Source of the DNA: Pseudobutyrivibrio sp.
GTDB taxonomy: Bacteria; Bacillota; Clostridia; Lachnospirales; Lachnospiraceae
Direction: 5' to 3'
NCBI GenBank assembly: GCA_017557435.1
Contig: JAFYYR010000016.1
Coordinates: forward strand, 1 to 64,000
DNA length: 64,000 nucleotides
A model generated the notes under the pieces. It ran no database searches, was not told the origin of the DNA, and saw only the letters and a program-made list of their open reading frames with translations. Made by a program: the position numbers and the translations under genes. Positions 42,472-50,779 of this stretch are shown here, piece by piece (the first letter of the stretch is position 1; each line of letters starts with the position of its first letter).

Positions 42472-43245
42472 TTAGATTGTGTACTCAATATTGTCTTCCA
42501 TCTTCATGTTAAGTAAATCAAATATTTTATCTCTAACAAGAAGAAAATCGCCGCTAGTTCTATCTCTAAAATGATGAAGAGGAACTGTAAGAACACCCTT
42601 TACTTTGCCAGGATTAGGTGTCATAACTACAACTCTATCTGCAAGATATACTGCCTCTTCAATATCATGGGTGACAAAGATAATTGTCTTTTTCTCACTT
42701 TTGCAAATATCCAAAATATCATCCTGAAGCTTCATTCTAGTGATGGCATCCAAAGCACCAAATGGCTCGTCCATGAAAATAATATCTGGCTCAACTGCCA
42801 ATGCTCTTGCAATTGCCACACGCTGCTTCATACCACCTGATAATTGTCTAGGAAAACTGTTAGCAAAATTCTCTAGCTTTACAAGCTTTAAATATTTTAA
42901 AGCTATCTCTCTTCTAGTCTTTTTATCTATCCCCTTTGACTCAAGTCCAAGCTCAATATTCTTAATAACTGTTCTCCATGGAAGCAGTCCATAGTTTTGG
43001 AAAATGGTTACATTTTTAGTGCTAGGTGCCTTAACATCCTCGCCATCTATTTGCACCTTGCCCTGATTGGCAAGATCAAAACCTGCTATAGCATTTAAAA
43101 GTGTACTTTTGCCGCAGCCAGATGGTCCAAGAAGGCAAATAAACTCGCCCTTTTCAATATCAAGATTAACTCCAGAAAGAGCTGTAAACTCCTGTCCATT
43201 TTCTGTAAATGTCTTACCTGCATCTTCTATATGAATATATGACAT
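42472..43245 (-). CDS. NitT/TauT-type ABC transporter ATPase
   Basis: A 257-residue ATPase of the SsuB/TauB/NrtD group. Walker [10 protein letters not shown], signature LSGGMKQR, Walker B IIFMDEPFGALDAITR and switch FVTHDIEEA are present. The start ATG overlaps the last base of the permease stop, so translation is coupled. CooS follows 26 nt downstream. The family imports sulfonates, taurine, nitrate, thiamine precursors or bicarbonate. Confidence 0.9.
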   Translation of the reverse strand: MSYIHIEDAGKTFTENGQEFTALSGVNLDIEKGEFICLLGPSGCGKSTLLNAIAGFDLANQGKVQIDGEDVKAPSTKNVTIFQNYGLLPWRTVIKNIELGLESKGIDKKTRREIALKYLKLVKLENFANSFPRQLSGGMKQRVAIARALAVEPDIIFMDEPFGALDAITRMKLQDDILDICKSEKKTIIFVTHDIEEAVYLADRVVVMTPNPGKVKGVLTVPLHHFRDRTSGDFLLVRDKIFDLLNMKMEDNIEYTI

Positions 43246-44006
43246 TAGTTTTCACCTCCCCATGCTCTAAGGATTCTCTTTTCTAAAAGTCCAATTAAAA
43301 AATCAAGAAGCAATCCAATAAGTCCAATAACAAGAATAGTAGCAAGCAAAATATCTGCCCTAACATTATTTCTTGCATCAATAATCTGGTAACCAAGGCC
43401 TGACTGGGCTCCTACCATCTCACCAGCTACTAAGAAAATCCATGCACTTCCTAAAGCTAAGTGAATAGAGTTTGCAATCTGTGGAAATGCAGCTGGAAGA
43501 ATCACCTTCCACATAAGCTTTGGCTGCTTTATTCCAAAATTCTCAGATACTCTAAAATATATGTCATCTATCTTCATTACAGCTGAAACTGTAGAAAGAA
43601 GTACAGGGAAAAAAGCTGCAATAAAAATAATGACTATAGCTGGCAAATCGCCAATACCAAATAACAGAACTACGAATGGCATCCATGCTGTTGGAGATAT
43701 AGGTCTAAGTAGCTGAAGGGTTGGATTAATGTAATTGAAAACCTTTGGAAGACTTCCAAGTATAAGTCCAAGAACAACAGCAATAATTACTGACAGGCCA
43801 TAGCCTACAATGAATCGACCCATGCTGGTAACTATAGATTCAAAAAGCTGTCCCGATGTAATCATCTCTATTAAAGCTTCAAAAGCCATAAGTGGAGATG
43901 GAAACAAAGCCTCGCTATAATCACTTACTAAAAATAAGATCTGCCATATTACTATTAAAATTAGAATGGATACAATTACATATCTAACTGAAAGAATCTT
44001 TTTCAT
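43245..44006 (-). CDS. NitT/TauT-type ABC transporter permease
   Basis: A 253-residue permease with about six membrane helices of the SsuC/TauC group. The EAA-like loop is ENFGIKQPKLMWKVILPAAFP, and SPTAWMPFVVLLFGIG is a typical family segment. It lies between the solute-binding lipoprotein (28 nt upstream) and the ATPase (1-nt overlap). Confidence 0.9.
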   Translation of the reverse strand: MKKILSVRYVIVSILILIVIWQILFLVSDYSEALFPSPLMAFEALIEMITSGQLFESIVTSMGRFIVGYGLSVIIAVVLGLILGSLPKVFNYINPTLQLLRPISPTAWMPFVVLLFGIGDLPAIVIIFIAAFFPVLLSTVSAVMKIDDIYFRVSENFGIKQPKLMWKVILPAAFPQIANSIHLALGSAWIFLVAGEMVGAQSGLGYQIIDARNNVRADILLATILVIGLIGLLLDFLIGLLEKRILRAWGGEN

Positions 44007-44034
44007 TTTTGTTCTCCCTTTTTCTGATAATCCT

Positions 44035-44964
44035 CTAGAAGTCGCTTAATACAAAGTCATCATATGCTGGTGGATTATGACTCAAGCCATACTTCTTAAC
44101 CTTTTCCACAAGTGAATCATAAACTTCCTCTGTTATCACAAGGTCATCATATGAAATCCATTGAAGTGAAATATCAAGTACATCATCCTTTTGATTTAGA
44201 TACTCAGTTGCAACTGCCTTTGCCTCTTCCTCTGTCAAATTATTTCCAGCTACCTTGTACTGCTCAACATATTCCTTGGCAGCCTCTGGTCTTTCCTCAA
44301 TGAATTTGTCTGTAAGAACAAGTGCACAGCATGCGCTATCCTCCCAAAGTTCATTTGATTCATAGAGAACCTTGCCTGCGCCGATTGATACACCCATAGC
44401 ACCAAATGGCTCTGCAACACAGTAACCATCAATTGTACCTGCAGCCAGGGCTGAAGGCATCTCAGTAGGTGCAAGCTCTACCACATTGATATCATCAATT
44501 GTTAAGCCATTTTCCTCTAATGCAAGGTTAACTAAAATATTATGTGATGACTGTCTATGAGGGATTGCAATTGTGCGTCCCTTCAAATCAGCACCATCTT
44601 TTACGTCATTGGAAACTACAATTACATTTCCATCTTTATGTCCAAGGGCAACTGCTTTGATTCCTACACCCTCTGACTTTGATTTCATTGCAAGTTCTAT
44701 AAGTACTGACGCACCATCAACTTGGCCTGAATTTAATGCATCTAAAAGCTCTGGCCATGAGCCGTATTTAACAAGTTCAACCTGAACATTTCCATCTGCA
44801 CTGGCTTCAAGCTCCTTTGCTTCCTCAAGTGCAGCAAGTGAATGAGTTATTGGAAGATAAGCAATCTTCACAGTCTCTTTTGATTCACTGGCCTTAGATT
44901 TTCCGCAGCCAATTAGCACAAATGTTGAAATGATTAGTAACGTAAGTAGTAAGTATTTTTTCAT
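44035..44964 (-). CDS. NitT/TauT-type solute-binding lipoprotein
   Basis: 309 residues. Lipobox VLIGC closes the signal peptide. The mature start KIAYLPITHSLAALEEAKE and the segment AIPHRQSSHNILVNLALE resemble SsuA/NrtA receptors, with DGYCVAEPFG at the ligand cleft. It is the first gene of the operon ending in CooS and has the sulfur operator at its promoter. A sulfonate or other sulfur source would fit the regulation, but the CooS partner leaves bicarbonate or a metal chelate possible. Confidence 0.88.
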   Translation of the reverse strand: MKKYLLLTLLIISTFVLIGCGKSKASESKETVKIAYLPITHSLAALEEAKELEASADGNVQVELVKYGSWPELLDALNSGQVDGASVLIELAMKSKSEGVGIKAVALGHKDGNVIVVSNDVKDGADLKGRTIAIPHRQSSHNILVNLALEENGLTIDDINVVELAPTEMPSALAAGTIDGYCVAEPFGAMGVSIGAGKVLYESNELWEDSACCALVLTDKFIEERPEAAKEYVEQYKVAGNNLTEEEAKAVATEYLNQKDDVLDISLQWISYDDLVITEEVYDSLVEKVKKYGLSHNPPAYDDFVLSDF

Positions 44965-44998
44965 AAGTTGTTATCCTCCGCTTTCTTTAATTCCTTTT

Positions 44999-45045
44999 AC
45001 CCACTAGGTTGATAGGATTTTAGCAAAACAAAAGAACTAGGTCAA
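44999..45045 (-). promoter_or_regulatory. Promoter and sulfur-regulon operator of the ABC-CooS operon
   Basis: TTGACC (45040-45045) and TAAAAT (45017-45022) are 17 nt apart. The plus strand at 44999-45016 reads ACCCACTAGGTTGATAGG, immediately downstream of the -10 box, where a bound protein would block initiation. The -35 box lies inside the terminator of the cobA-hemD gene. Confidence 0.68.
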
Positions 45046-45057
45046 TAAACCTAGTTC
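45024..45057 (-). terminator. Terminator after cobA-hemD, overlapping the next promoter
   Basis: On the minus strand GAACTAGGT pairs with ACCTAGTTC around TTATTG, followed by CTTTTGTTTT. It shares its 3' arm with the -35 region of the ABC-CooS promoter. Confidence 0.7.
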
Positions 45058-45096
45058 CCAGTATTTATGATAGCGCGTTATCAACTAAATTTATAA

Positions 45097-46623
45097 CTAA
45101 CGTATATACGAATTAAATATACATTCAACTATTCCATCATATGAAGAAATTTCAGCCTCTGCTGCTACTTCAAGTCCTAATTCTCTTGTAATTCTCGAGC
45201 AGGCTGGACCGATGGAAATAACATCATTCGGAAGATAATCTTTGAAATTATTAATTGCAAATCTGGCATTACTACCGCTTGTAAATATTACACCGTCACA
45301 TTCTCTTATTTCTGCTAGCTGCTTATCGTCTAAAATGGTATCCACCTCTTGATTCTCATAGCAGATAATTTTTGTAATAGCATGGTCTTTTGAAACCGTA
45401 TTTTCGAAGTCCTCTGATGTGTTCTTTTGACAGAGCCAGAAAATATCAGCTTCCTTCTCCATTACTTGATTAAGTGTAATGGCCAAATCCTTGCCATTTT
45501 GTGCAGCTGAAATCACATCAGCATTTATTCCAAATTCTCCTAAGCTATCAGCAGTCTTCTTTCCTATACATGCAAATTTGAAATTTGCAATAGCCCTGAT
45601 ATCCTTTCCGGCCACCTCGTACAGGTTCCAGAAAAATGACTTAACTCCATTTGGACTGGTAAATACCAAATAGTCTCCCTTTTTAGCCTTTGTAATAAAA
45701 CTAAAATCACACTTAATTGGAGAAATGGCTCCTGACTTAACAGCCACTACTTCCGCTCCATTTTTAATAAGATTTTCCTTTAACTCATTAGGCTTAGTCT
45801 GACTAGTGCCATTTGAAAGTGTGTATTCAAATCTGTCTATAACTGGAAGGAAAAACTTTTTGCCAAACAAAGGTCTCTTCTCGAAAAAGTTAAGATCCTC
45901 AGAAAGTGTAACTACCTTACCAACTACTATTATTGCTGGGGAAAGTAATCCAGCTTCTATCACCAAATCATTAATTGTAGCAAGAACTCCCACAACCTTC
46001 TTTTGATGATTGGTAGTACCACTTGAAATAACAGCTGCTGGTGTATCTGAAGCTCTGCCAGCTGCCATCAGCCCATCAGCAATATCCTTTACATGGGAAA
46101 GTCCCATTAAAAATACGTAAGTGATATCCTCATCCAATAACTGGCTATAGTCGATATCTGAAATCTTGTCCTTTTTACTGTGGGCGGTAATAACCTGAAA
46201 TCCCTTTGAAAGTCCTCGATGAGTAATTGGAATACCTGCACTTGCTAGAGCTGCAATAGATGAGCTGATTCCTGGAACCACTTCTACCTCTACATTTCTA
46301 TCCCTAAGAAATAGTGCTTCCTCACCACCTCTACCAAACACATAAGGATCTCCACCCTTTAAGCGAACAACCAGCTTATGTTTTAATGCATTATCATAGA
46401 GCAACTGATTAATCTCATCCTGTGGAACAGTATGAAAGTGATTAGCTTTTCCCACATAAATCTTTTCACAGTTTGATGGAACAAGCTCTAAAAAATCTGT
46501 ATTTAAAAGCCTATCATATACAATGCAATCTGCCTGCTTAAGATATTCATAACCCTTTAATGTAAGAAGTCCCTTCTCACCAGGCCCGGCACCAATAAGT
46601 ACCACCTTTCCTAATTCACTCAT
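45097..46623 (-). CDS. cobA-hemD: Uroporphyrinogen-III methyltransferase / uroporphyrinogen-III synthase fusion
   Basis: 508 residues. The N-terminal SAM-dependent methyltransferase (about 1-245) has VVLIGAGPGEKGLLTLKG, VVRLKGGDPYVFGRGGEE and VVPGISSSIAA. The C-terminal HemD domain (about 255-505) closes hydroxymethylbilane to uroporphyrinogen III. Together they yield precorrin-2, here for siroheme needed by the sulfite reductase. The ATG overlaps the hemC stop (TAATG). This fusion is common in Clostridia. Confidence 0.95.
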   Translation of the reverse strand: MSELGKVVLIGAGPGEKGLLTLKGYEYLKQADCIVYDRLLNTDFLELVPSNCEKIYVGKANHFHTVPQDEINQLLYDNALKHKLVVRLKGGDPYVFGRGGEEALFLRDRNVEVEVVPGISSSIAALASAGIPITHRGLSKGFQVITAHSKKDKISDIDYSQLLDEDITYVFLMGLSHVKDIADGLMAAGRASDTPAAVISSGTTNHQKKVVGVLATINDLVIEAGLLSPAIIVVGKVVTLSEDLNFFEKRPLFGKKFFLPVIDRFEYTLSNGTSQTKPNELKENLIKNGAEVVAVKSGAISPIKCDFSFITKAKKGDYLVFTSPNGVKSFFWNLYEVAGKDIRAIANFKFACIGKKTADSLGEFGINADVISAAQNGKDLAITLNQVMEKEADIFWLCQKNTSEDFENTVSKDHAITKIICYENQEVDTILDDKQLAEIRECDGVIFTSGSNARFAINNFKDYLPNDVISIGPACSRITRELGLEVAAEAEISSYDGIVECIFNSYIR

Positions 46624-47531
46624 TAACTATTCTCCAGTTGCTCTTTTATTTCTCTGATTGCCAAATCAATAAGACTTTCATCTGCTTTTGCTCCGTTTAC
46701 TGAAACTTTTGCAAGATGCTTGCCCTCTTCATCTCCAAATAATGCCTTAAGGTTATAACCCGCATTAGTTTTTGAAGCGATAGCTCCAATTGGAAGATGA
46801 CAATCTCCATCTATTTTCTGTAAAAAGCCTCTCTCTAAAAATGCGAAATCCTCTGATTCATCACTGGAAAGTGAGTTGACCATCTCAAGAAGCTTTGTAT
46901 TTGATTTATTAAGCTCAAGTGCCAATGTACCCTGTGCTGGAGATGGAATCATCTCATCAAAATCAAAGAAATAGTAATTATCGCTTTCAATGTGAAGTCT
47001 CTTTAGACCTGCCGCAGCAAGTATAATGCCGTCTAGCTCAGTTCCATCAGCCAGGCCCTCATGTAGCTTTTTAATTCTTGTATCGATATTTCCTCTAATT
47101 GGGAAAATATTAATATCCGGTCGAAGAGCCAGAAGCTGATAGCTACGTCTCTTACTTCCTGTGGCAACATTGGCTCCCTGTGGAAGATCCGAAAGTTTAT
47201 TTCCATTTTTTAAAATCAAAACATCCCTAGGGTCCTCTCTATCCCAGGCCTTGGCAAACACAAGTCCCTCAGGCTGATCCGATGGCATGTCCTTCATAGA
47301 ATGAACTGCAAGCTGTATTTCATCAGCAAGCAGTGCTCTTTCTATCTCATCAACAAAAAGCCCCTTTGAACCTATCTGGTCTAATGGTCTAGTCTGATCC
47401 TTATCACCAGTTGTCTTGATGATAACTGCCTCATATTCATTTTCTGGAAAAGCCTGCTTTAATCTATCAATAACATAATTGGTCTGTGCCAAAGCAAGCT
47501 TAGAACCTCTAGTTCCTACTTTAATTATCAT
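46623..47531 (-). CDS. hemC: Hydroxymethylbilane synthase (porphobilinogen deaminase)
   Basis: About 302 residues. It starts MIIKVGTRGSKLALAQTNYV, the canonical HemC start; a TTG 6 nt upstream is possible. The dipyrromethane cofactor cysteine is in LQKIDGDCHLPIGA. The substrate-binding PIRGNIDTRIKKL is present. It is followed at once by cobA-hemD. It assembles four porphobilinogens in the tetrapyrrole route begun by hemA, hemB and hemL at the other end of the sulfur cluster. Confidence 0.96.
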   Translation of the reverse strand: MIIKVGTRGSKLALAQTNYVIDRLKQAFPENEYEAVIIKTTGDKDQTRPLDQIGSKGLFVDEIERALLADEIQLAVHSMKDMPSDQPEGLVFAKAWDREDPRDVLILKNGNKLSDLPQGANVATGSKRRSYQLLALRPDINIFPIRGNIDTRIKKLHEGLADGTELDGIILAAAGLKRLHIESDNYYFFDFDEMIPSPAQGTLALELNKSNTKLLEMVNSLSSDESEDFAFLERGFLQKIDGDCHLPIGAIASKTNAGYNLKALFGDEEGKHLAKVSVNGAKADESLIDLAIREIKEQLENS

Positions 47532-47591
47532 ATCCAAATTGTCCTTATAAAAATTATCTCTCTTAAACTATCATATCTATGGGTATTATAA

Positions 47592-47630
47592 AAGCCTTTT
47601 AACTTTTTGGTTTAAAAAATTAAAAGGCTT
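47592..47630 (-). terminator. Terminator after the JAMM peptidase gene
   Basis: AAGCCTTTTAA pairs with TTAAAAGGCTT around an AT loop, followed by TTATAA. It lies 9 nt past the stop codon and separates the thiocarboxylate operon from hemC. Confidence 0.7.
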
Positions 47631-47638
47631 AATAATGC

Positions 47639-48073
47639 TTAGTAAAAATATTCTTGAGAGATGATTCTTAAATCTTCTTTATCATAGTTGCCATTTTCAA
47701 CATGGTAACTGTTAAGAACTGGATTCTCTGCCATAAGAGAAAGAATCATGTAGCTTGCCTTTGAATCAAAGGAAAGTCTGATGTCCTCCTCAGATGGTCT
47801 AGATGGCGATTCTGGATGAGAATGCCAATTGCCAAGAGGCTTAAGTCCATTAGCACGCATGTCCTTTATAGCTTGCATCTGGTCCTTAGGGTCAAGAGTG
47901 AAATGGTCCTGAGCATGATCAATATTTTCAAGGAAATATACCTTTTTTATTAATCTAGTACCGTCCTCTTCTTCCTCTCCAGCAATAAGACCACAAGCTT
48001 CCTCAGGAAGATGCTCCTTAGCATATTTAACTATATCATCGTATATACGATAATCTAATCTTATTATTCTCAT
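47639..48073 (-). CDS. JAMM (Mov34/MPN) peptidase, HcyD/Mec-like
   Basis: About 144 residues from the ATG at 48073, which overlaps the stop of the E1-like gene (TAATG). The zinc-peptidase set is present: glutamate in EEACGLIAG, HSHP and the following S-x-x-D (NWHSHPESPSRPSEED). Relatives trim the tail of ThiS-like carriers (HcyD in Wolinella) or release cysteine from CysO (Mec in Mycobacterium). The adjacent carrier ends GGGR, needing one residue removed, which fits the HcyD role. Confidence 0.87.
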   Translation of the reverse strand: MRIIRLDYRIYDDIVKYAKEHLPEEACGLIAGEEEEDGTRLIKKVYFLENIDHAQDHFTLDPKDQMQAIKDMRANGLKPLGNWHSHPESPSRPSEEDIRLSFDSKASYMILSLMAENPVLNSYHVENGNYDKEDLRIISQEYFY

Positions 48074-48909
48074 TATTGATTTTCCTTTGTCTCGAAACGG
48101 CCTGCTGTCTCCTCGCAAACCTCCTGCTCATAATCTATAAGCTCTGTGATTGTAGGATGCTCACCACATACTGGACACTTGCTTGTGTCAGAAGGAAGCT
48201 TAACCTTTCTGAACTCCTGATTAACTGCATCATATGTAAGAAGATGTCCTGTGAGAAGCTTGCCAACTCCTACAATATATTTAACTGCCTCCATTGCCTG
48301 AAGTGAGCCAATAACACCACCCATAGCACCGATAACACCAGCCTGCTTACATGTAGGAACTGCATCCTTTGGTGGTGGATTTTTGAATACACATCTGTAA
48401 CATGGGCCCTCTCCTGGCACATATGTCATGAGCTGTCCCTTGAATCTGATAATACCAGCATGTGAAAATGGCTTCTTCTCCATTACACAGGCATCATTAA
48501 TTAAGAATTTTGCTGGGAAGTTATCAGTTCCATCGATTACGAAATCGTATTCACGTACTAACTCTCTAATATTTGTAGAATCCACAAACATGTGATAAGT
48601 CTTAACTTCCACATCTGGATTCATTGCATTCATTGTCTCCTTAGCTGACTTAACCTTTGGTTTTCCAATATCAGCTGTGCCATGAATAATCTGACGCTGA
48701 AGATTTGATAAATCAACCTCGTCCGCATCTACGATACCAATTGTACCTACGCCTGCCGCTGCTAAATACATAGCTGCTGGAGCTCCAAGTCCGCCGGCTC
48801 CGATAATAAGAACCTTAGCATTTAAAAGCTTCTTCTGGCCCTTAACACCAACTTCCTTTAAGATGATGTGACGGCTATAGCGCTCGATTTGCTCATCTGT
48901 CATTGCCAT
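48073..48909 (-). CDS. E1-like sulfur-carrier adenylyltransferase (ThiF/MoeB/HcyF type)
   Basis: 278 residues. The nucleotide loop is VLIIGAGGLGAPAAMYLAAAG, with SNLQRQIIHGTADIGKPK, a conserved VIDGTDNFPAKFLIND and zinc cysteines in CYRC and CPVC. It would adenylate the C-terminal glycine of the carrier at 48909 before sulfur transfer. The carrier's stop and this start share a base. Thiamine or molybdopterin roles are less likely, as no such genes are near. Confidence 0.92.
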   Translation of the reverse strand: MAMTDEQIERYSRHIILKEVGVKGQKKLLNAKVLIIGAGGLGAPAAMYLAAAGVGTIGIVDADEVDLSNLQRQIIHGTADIGKPKVKSAKETMNAMNPDVEVKTYHMFVDSTNIRELVREYDFVIDGTDNFPAKFLINDACVMEKKPFSHAGIIRFKGQLMTYVPGEGPCYRCVFKNPPPKDAVPTCKQAGVIGAMGGVIGSLQAMEAVKYIVGVGKLLTGHLLTYDAVNQEFRKVKLPSDTSKCPVCGEHPTITELIDYEQEVCEETAGRFETKENQ

Positions 48910-49115
48910 TATCTGCCGCCTCCCATGAAATAAAGGAATTCTACTGAGTCACCATCTTTAAGAACTGTCTTATCCTTATTCTCTGTCTCAATGAATTCAT
49001 CGTTGATAGAAACTGTTACATACTGAGGTGTCTCAACATTCTCAAGCTCAATAAGCTCTGGTAATGTTAATCCATCTTTGTACTCTTTTTTCTCTCCTGC
49101 AACTGTGATTGTCAT
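48909..49115 (-). CDS. ThiS/MoaD-like sulfur carrier with one extra C-terminal residue (HcyS-like)
   Basis: A 68-residue ubiquitin-like protein ending FLYFMGGGR. Mature carriers end in GG, which becomes a thiocarboxylate. Here an arginine caps it, as the alanine caps HcyS of Wolinella succinogenes, and a JAMM peptidase two genes on could remove it. ThiF-like partner adjacent. It should deliver sulfide to MetY for homocysteine. Confidence 0.88.
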   Translation of the reverse strand: MTITVAGEKKEYKDGLTLPELIELENVETPQYVTVSINDEFIETENKDKTVLKDGDSVEFLYFMGGGR

Positions 49116-49131
49116 TTCCTAGTCCTCCCTG

Positions 49132-49449
49132 TTAAATATTTGAATCAATCCAATCAGATAAATCGTCGTAATCCTTAGCACCGATTTGCTTATCAACATC
49201 CTTGCCACCCTTGAAAAGAACAAGTGTAGGATTTGATAAAACATTAAACTCCTTTGCAAGCTCTGCATCATAGTTAGTATTTACTTTGAAAATATTAAGC
49301 TTGCCCTCGTAGTCTTCCTCTAGCTCGCACAAAACTGGTGCCAGCTTTTTGCAAGCAACACAAGAGTCAGAATAGAAATCTACTAATACTGGGATCTGGC
49401 TATCTAAAACCTTTTCCTTGAAATCATTTGCGTAAATTCTAGCGGCCAT
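49132..49449 (-). CDS. Thioredoxin-like protein
   Basis: 105 residues with the thioredoxin fold. The active site reads DSCVACKKLAP, a C-V-A-C instead of the usual CGPC, which should shift its redox potential. The cis-proline is in LSNPTLVLF. It lies 2 nt after the TusA-like gene and 16 nt before the carrier. I infer that it reduces a persulfide or disulfide on TusA or the carrier system. Confidence 0.88.
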   Translation of the reverse strand: MAARIYANDFKEKVLDSQIPVLVDFYSDSCVACKKLAPVLCELEEDYEGKLNIFKVNTNYDAELAKEFNVLSNPTLVLFKGGKDVDKQIGAKDYDDLSDWIDSNI

Positions 49450-49450
49450 A

Positions 49451-49699
49451 TTACTCCTCCACTTTTCTTACATACAATGTGTATGTTCCATCTCCATTAT
49501 CATCTAACTTTAACACCTGATGACCATCCTCTTTAAATGAACGAGGAACATTCTGTACTGGCTCGCCGTCATTTAAACGAATAGCAAGTACCTGTCCGTC
49601 ATCAAGCTCCTCGATTGCTACCTTTGCAGTAACAAATGTCAAAGGGCAAACCTTATCTGTAATATCAATGCTCTCATCAAACTCTAAAATCTCTGCCAT
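49451..49699 (-). CDS. TusA-like sulfur-transfer protein
   Basis: 82 residues of the TusA/SirA/YedF family. The persulfide cysteine is in DKVCPLTFVTAKVAIEEL (C-P-x-T). It is slightly shortened at the end relative to TusA. Preceded by GAGGAGG and by structured element C. It probably shuttles sulfur between the sulfite reductase upstream and the carrier genes downstream. Confidence 0.88.
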   Translation of the reverse strand: MAEILEFDESIDITDKVCPLTFVTAKVAIEELDDGQVLAIRLNDGEPVQNVPRSFKEDGHQVLKLDDNGDGTYTLYVRKVEE

Positions 49700-49714
49700 A
49701 TTAATCCTCCTCTC

Positions 49715-49801
49715 GCTGATTACGGTTACAAGCCTTAAACTCTCCCAGACTCAGCATAAAAAGCTTCCCTTGGGAGAGCTAAGAGCTTGTTACCTATCAG
49801 C
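49715..49801 (-). repeat. Structured palindromic element, copy C
   Basis: The minus strand folds as outer helix GCUGAU/AUCAGC, internal loop AG-GU-AA opposite UA-AC-CGUA, CAAGC-U-CUUAG opposite UUAAG-GCUUG, then CUCUCCCA/UGGGAGAG. An inner AGC/GCU stem is flanked by GA and GAG. It sits in the operon gap between the sulfite reductase and tusA genes. It ends about 5 nt before the tusA ribosome site, the same placement as copy A. Confidence 0.7.
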
Positions 49802-49848
49802 TATCTTTAATTATTATTGTATGCCTTATTTAGAACCGCCTTTAAGCC

Positions 49849-50715
49849 TTATCCCTGATATGCCTTTTCTAAGGTTTCACGTAAGCCTTCATCGCCAAGA
49901 CGAGTAAGGGTTGCACGGAAACGCTCACTTGGATTAGCATGCTCCTGGAAATAATCGATTGCTGCATCTGTAATTCTAAATAATGTCTCCTTATCACGAA
50001 TGATTGGAAGATACTCTTCAGCCTTGTATATCTTATTTCCAAAAGTACCACCAAAGGATACGATATATCCTGGTGTACCTTCCCAAGCATCTGTTGGACA
50101 GCTCTTAACGCATCTAGCGCAGTTGTTACACTTAGCATTGTCGATTATTACCTTGCCATCCTCCATCTTGAGAGCGCCCTCACGACAAGCCTTTACGCAT
50201 ACGCCACAGGAAATACATGCGTCTTCCTTGTATTCAACTGTCATGCCGCCCTTGATTCCTACGTCATTTTCCTCTGCCTTTAAGCAGTTATTCTGACAGC
50301 CTGTTACACCAAACTTAAACTTGTGTGGAAGCTGTCTACCAAAATATCTATCATTTAATTCCTTAGCCAGAGTATATGTATCTATACAGCCTGAAGGACA
50401 AATCTCTGAGCCCTGACAGGCTGTGATTGTTCTAACTCTAGGACCACAGACACCAGTGTAAACTCCGCCTTCCTCAAGCTCCTTTTTTACCTGCTCCAAA
50501 TCATTAACATGAATGAATGGAATCTCGATACCCTGACGAGAAGTCATGTGAATATAACCATGTCCATACTTCTCAGCAACCTCAGCTACCACCTTAATCT
50601 GATTAGCATCAAGGTTACCACCTACTACAGCAAGTCTAAGTGAACCATAGCCTTTCTGTACCTGACTCATAAATCCGCCAGCTTTAAGAGCCTTATAATC
50701 AATTTTTTCTGCCAT
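49849..50715 (-). CDS. Anaerobic siroheme sulfite reductase with ferredoxin insert (AsrC-like)
   Basis: 288 residues. Siroheme-Fe4S4 ligands follow the C-x5-C...C-x3-C pattern (TACQGSEICPSG and GVTGCQNNCLKA). Two 4Fe-4S motifs follow (CISCGVCVKAC and CNNCARCVKSC), inserted into the reductase fold. It should reduce sulfite to sulfide. No NADH- or flavin-binding AsrB-type partner is nearby, so electrons probably come from ferredoxin. It follows metY by 64 nt. Nearby hem and cobA genes would supply siroheme. Confidence 0.9.
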   Translation of the reverse strand: MAEKIDYKALKAGGFMSQVQKGYGSLRLAVVGGNLDANQIKVVAEVAEKYGHGYIHMTSRQGIEIPFIHVNDLEQVKKELEEGGVYTGVCGPRVRTITACQGSEICPSGCIDTYTLAKELNDRYFGRQLPHKFKFGVTGCQNNCLKAEENDVGIKGGMTVEYKEDACISCGVCVKACREGALKMEDGKVIIDNAKCNNCARCVKSCPTDAWEGTPGYIVSFGGTFGNKIYKAEEYLPIIRDKETLFRITDAAIDYFQEHANPSERFRATLTRLGDEGLRETLEKAYQG

Positions 50716-50779
50716 TTCCTACTCCTTTTTCCTCACTGGATGTAGCTAAAAATCATAGCCCATGCCAATATAATAAAAA

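Noticed and set aside
47639-49115. Thiamine or molybdopterin biosynthesis operon
   Set aside because: ThiF- and ThiS-like genes are present but no thiG, thiH, thiC, moaA or moeA is near, while MetY and sulfite reductase are in the same operon.
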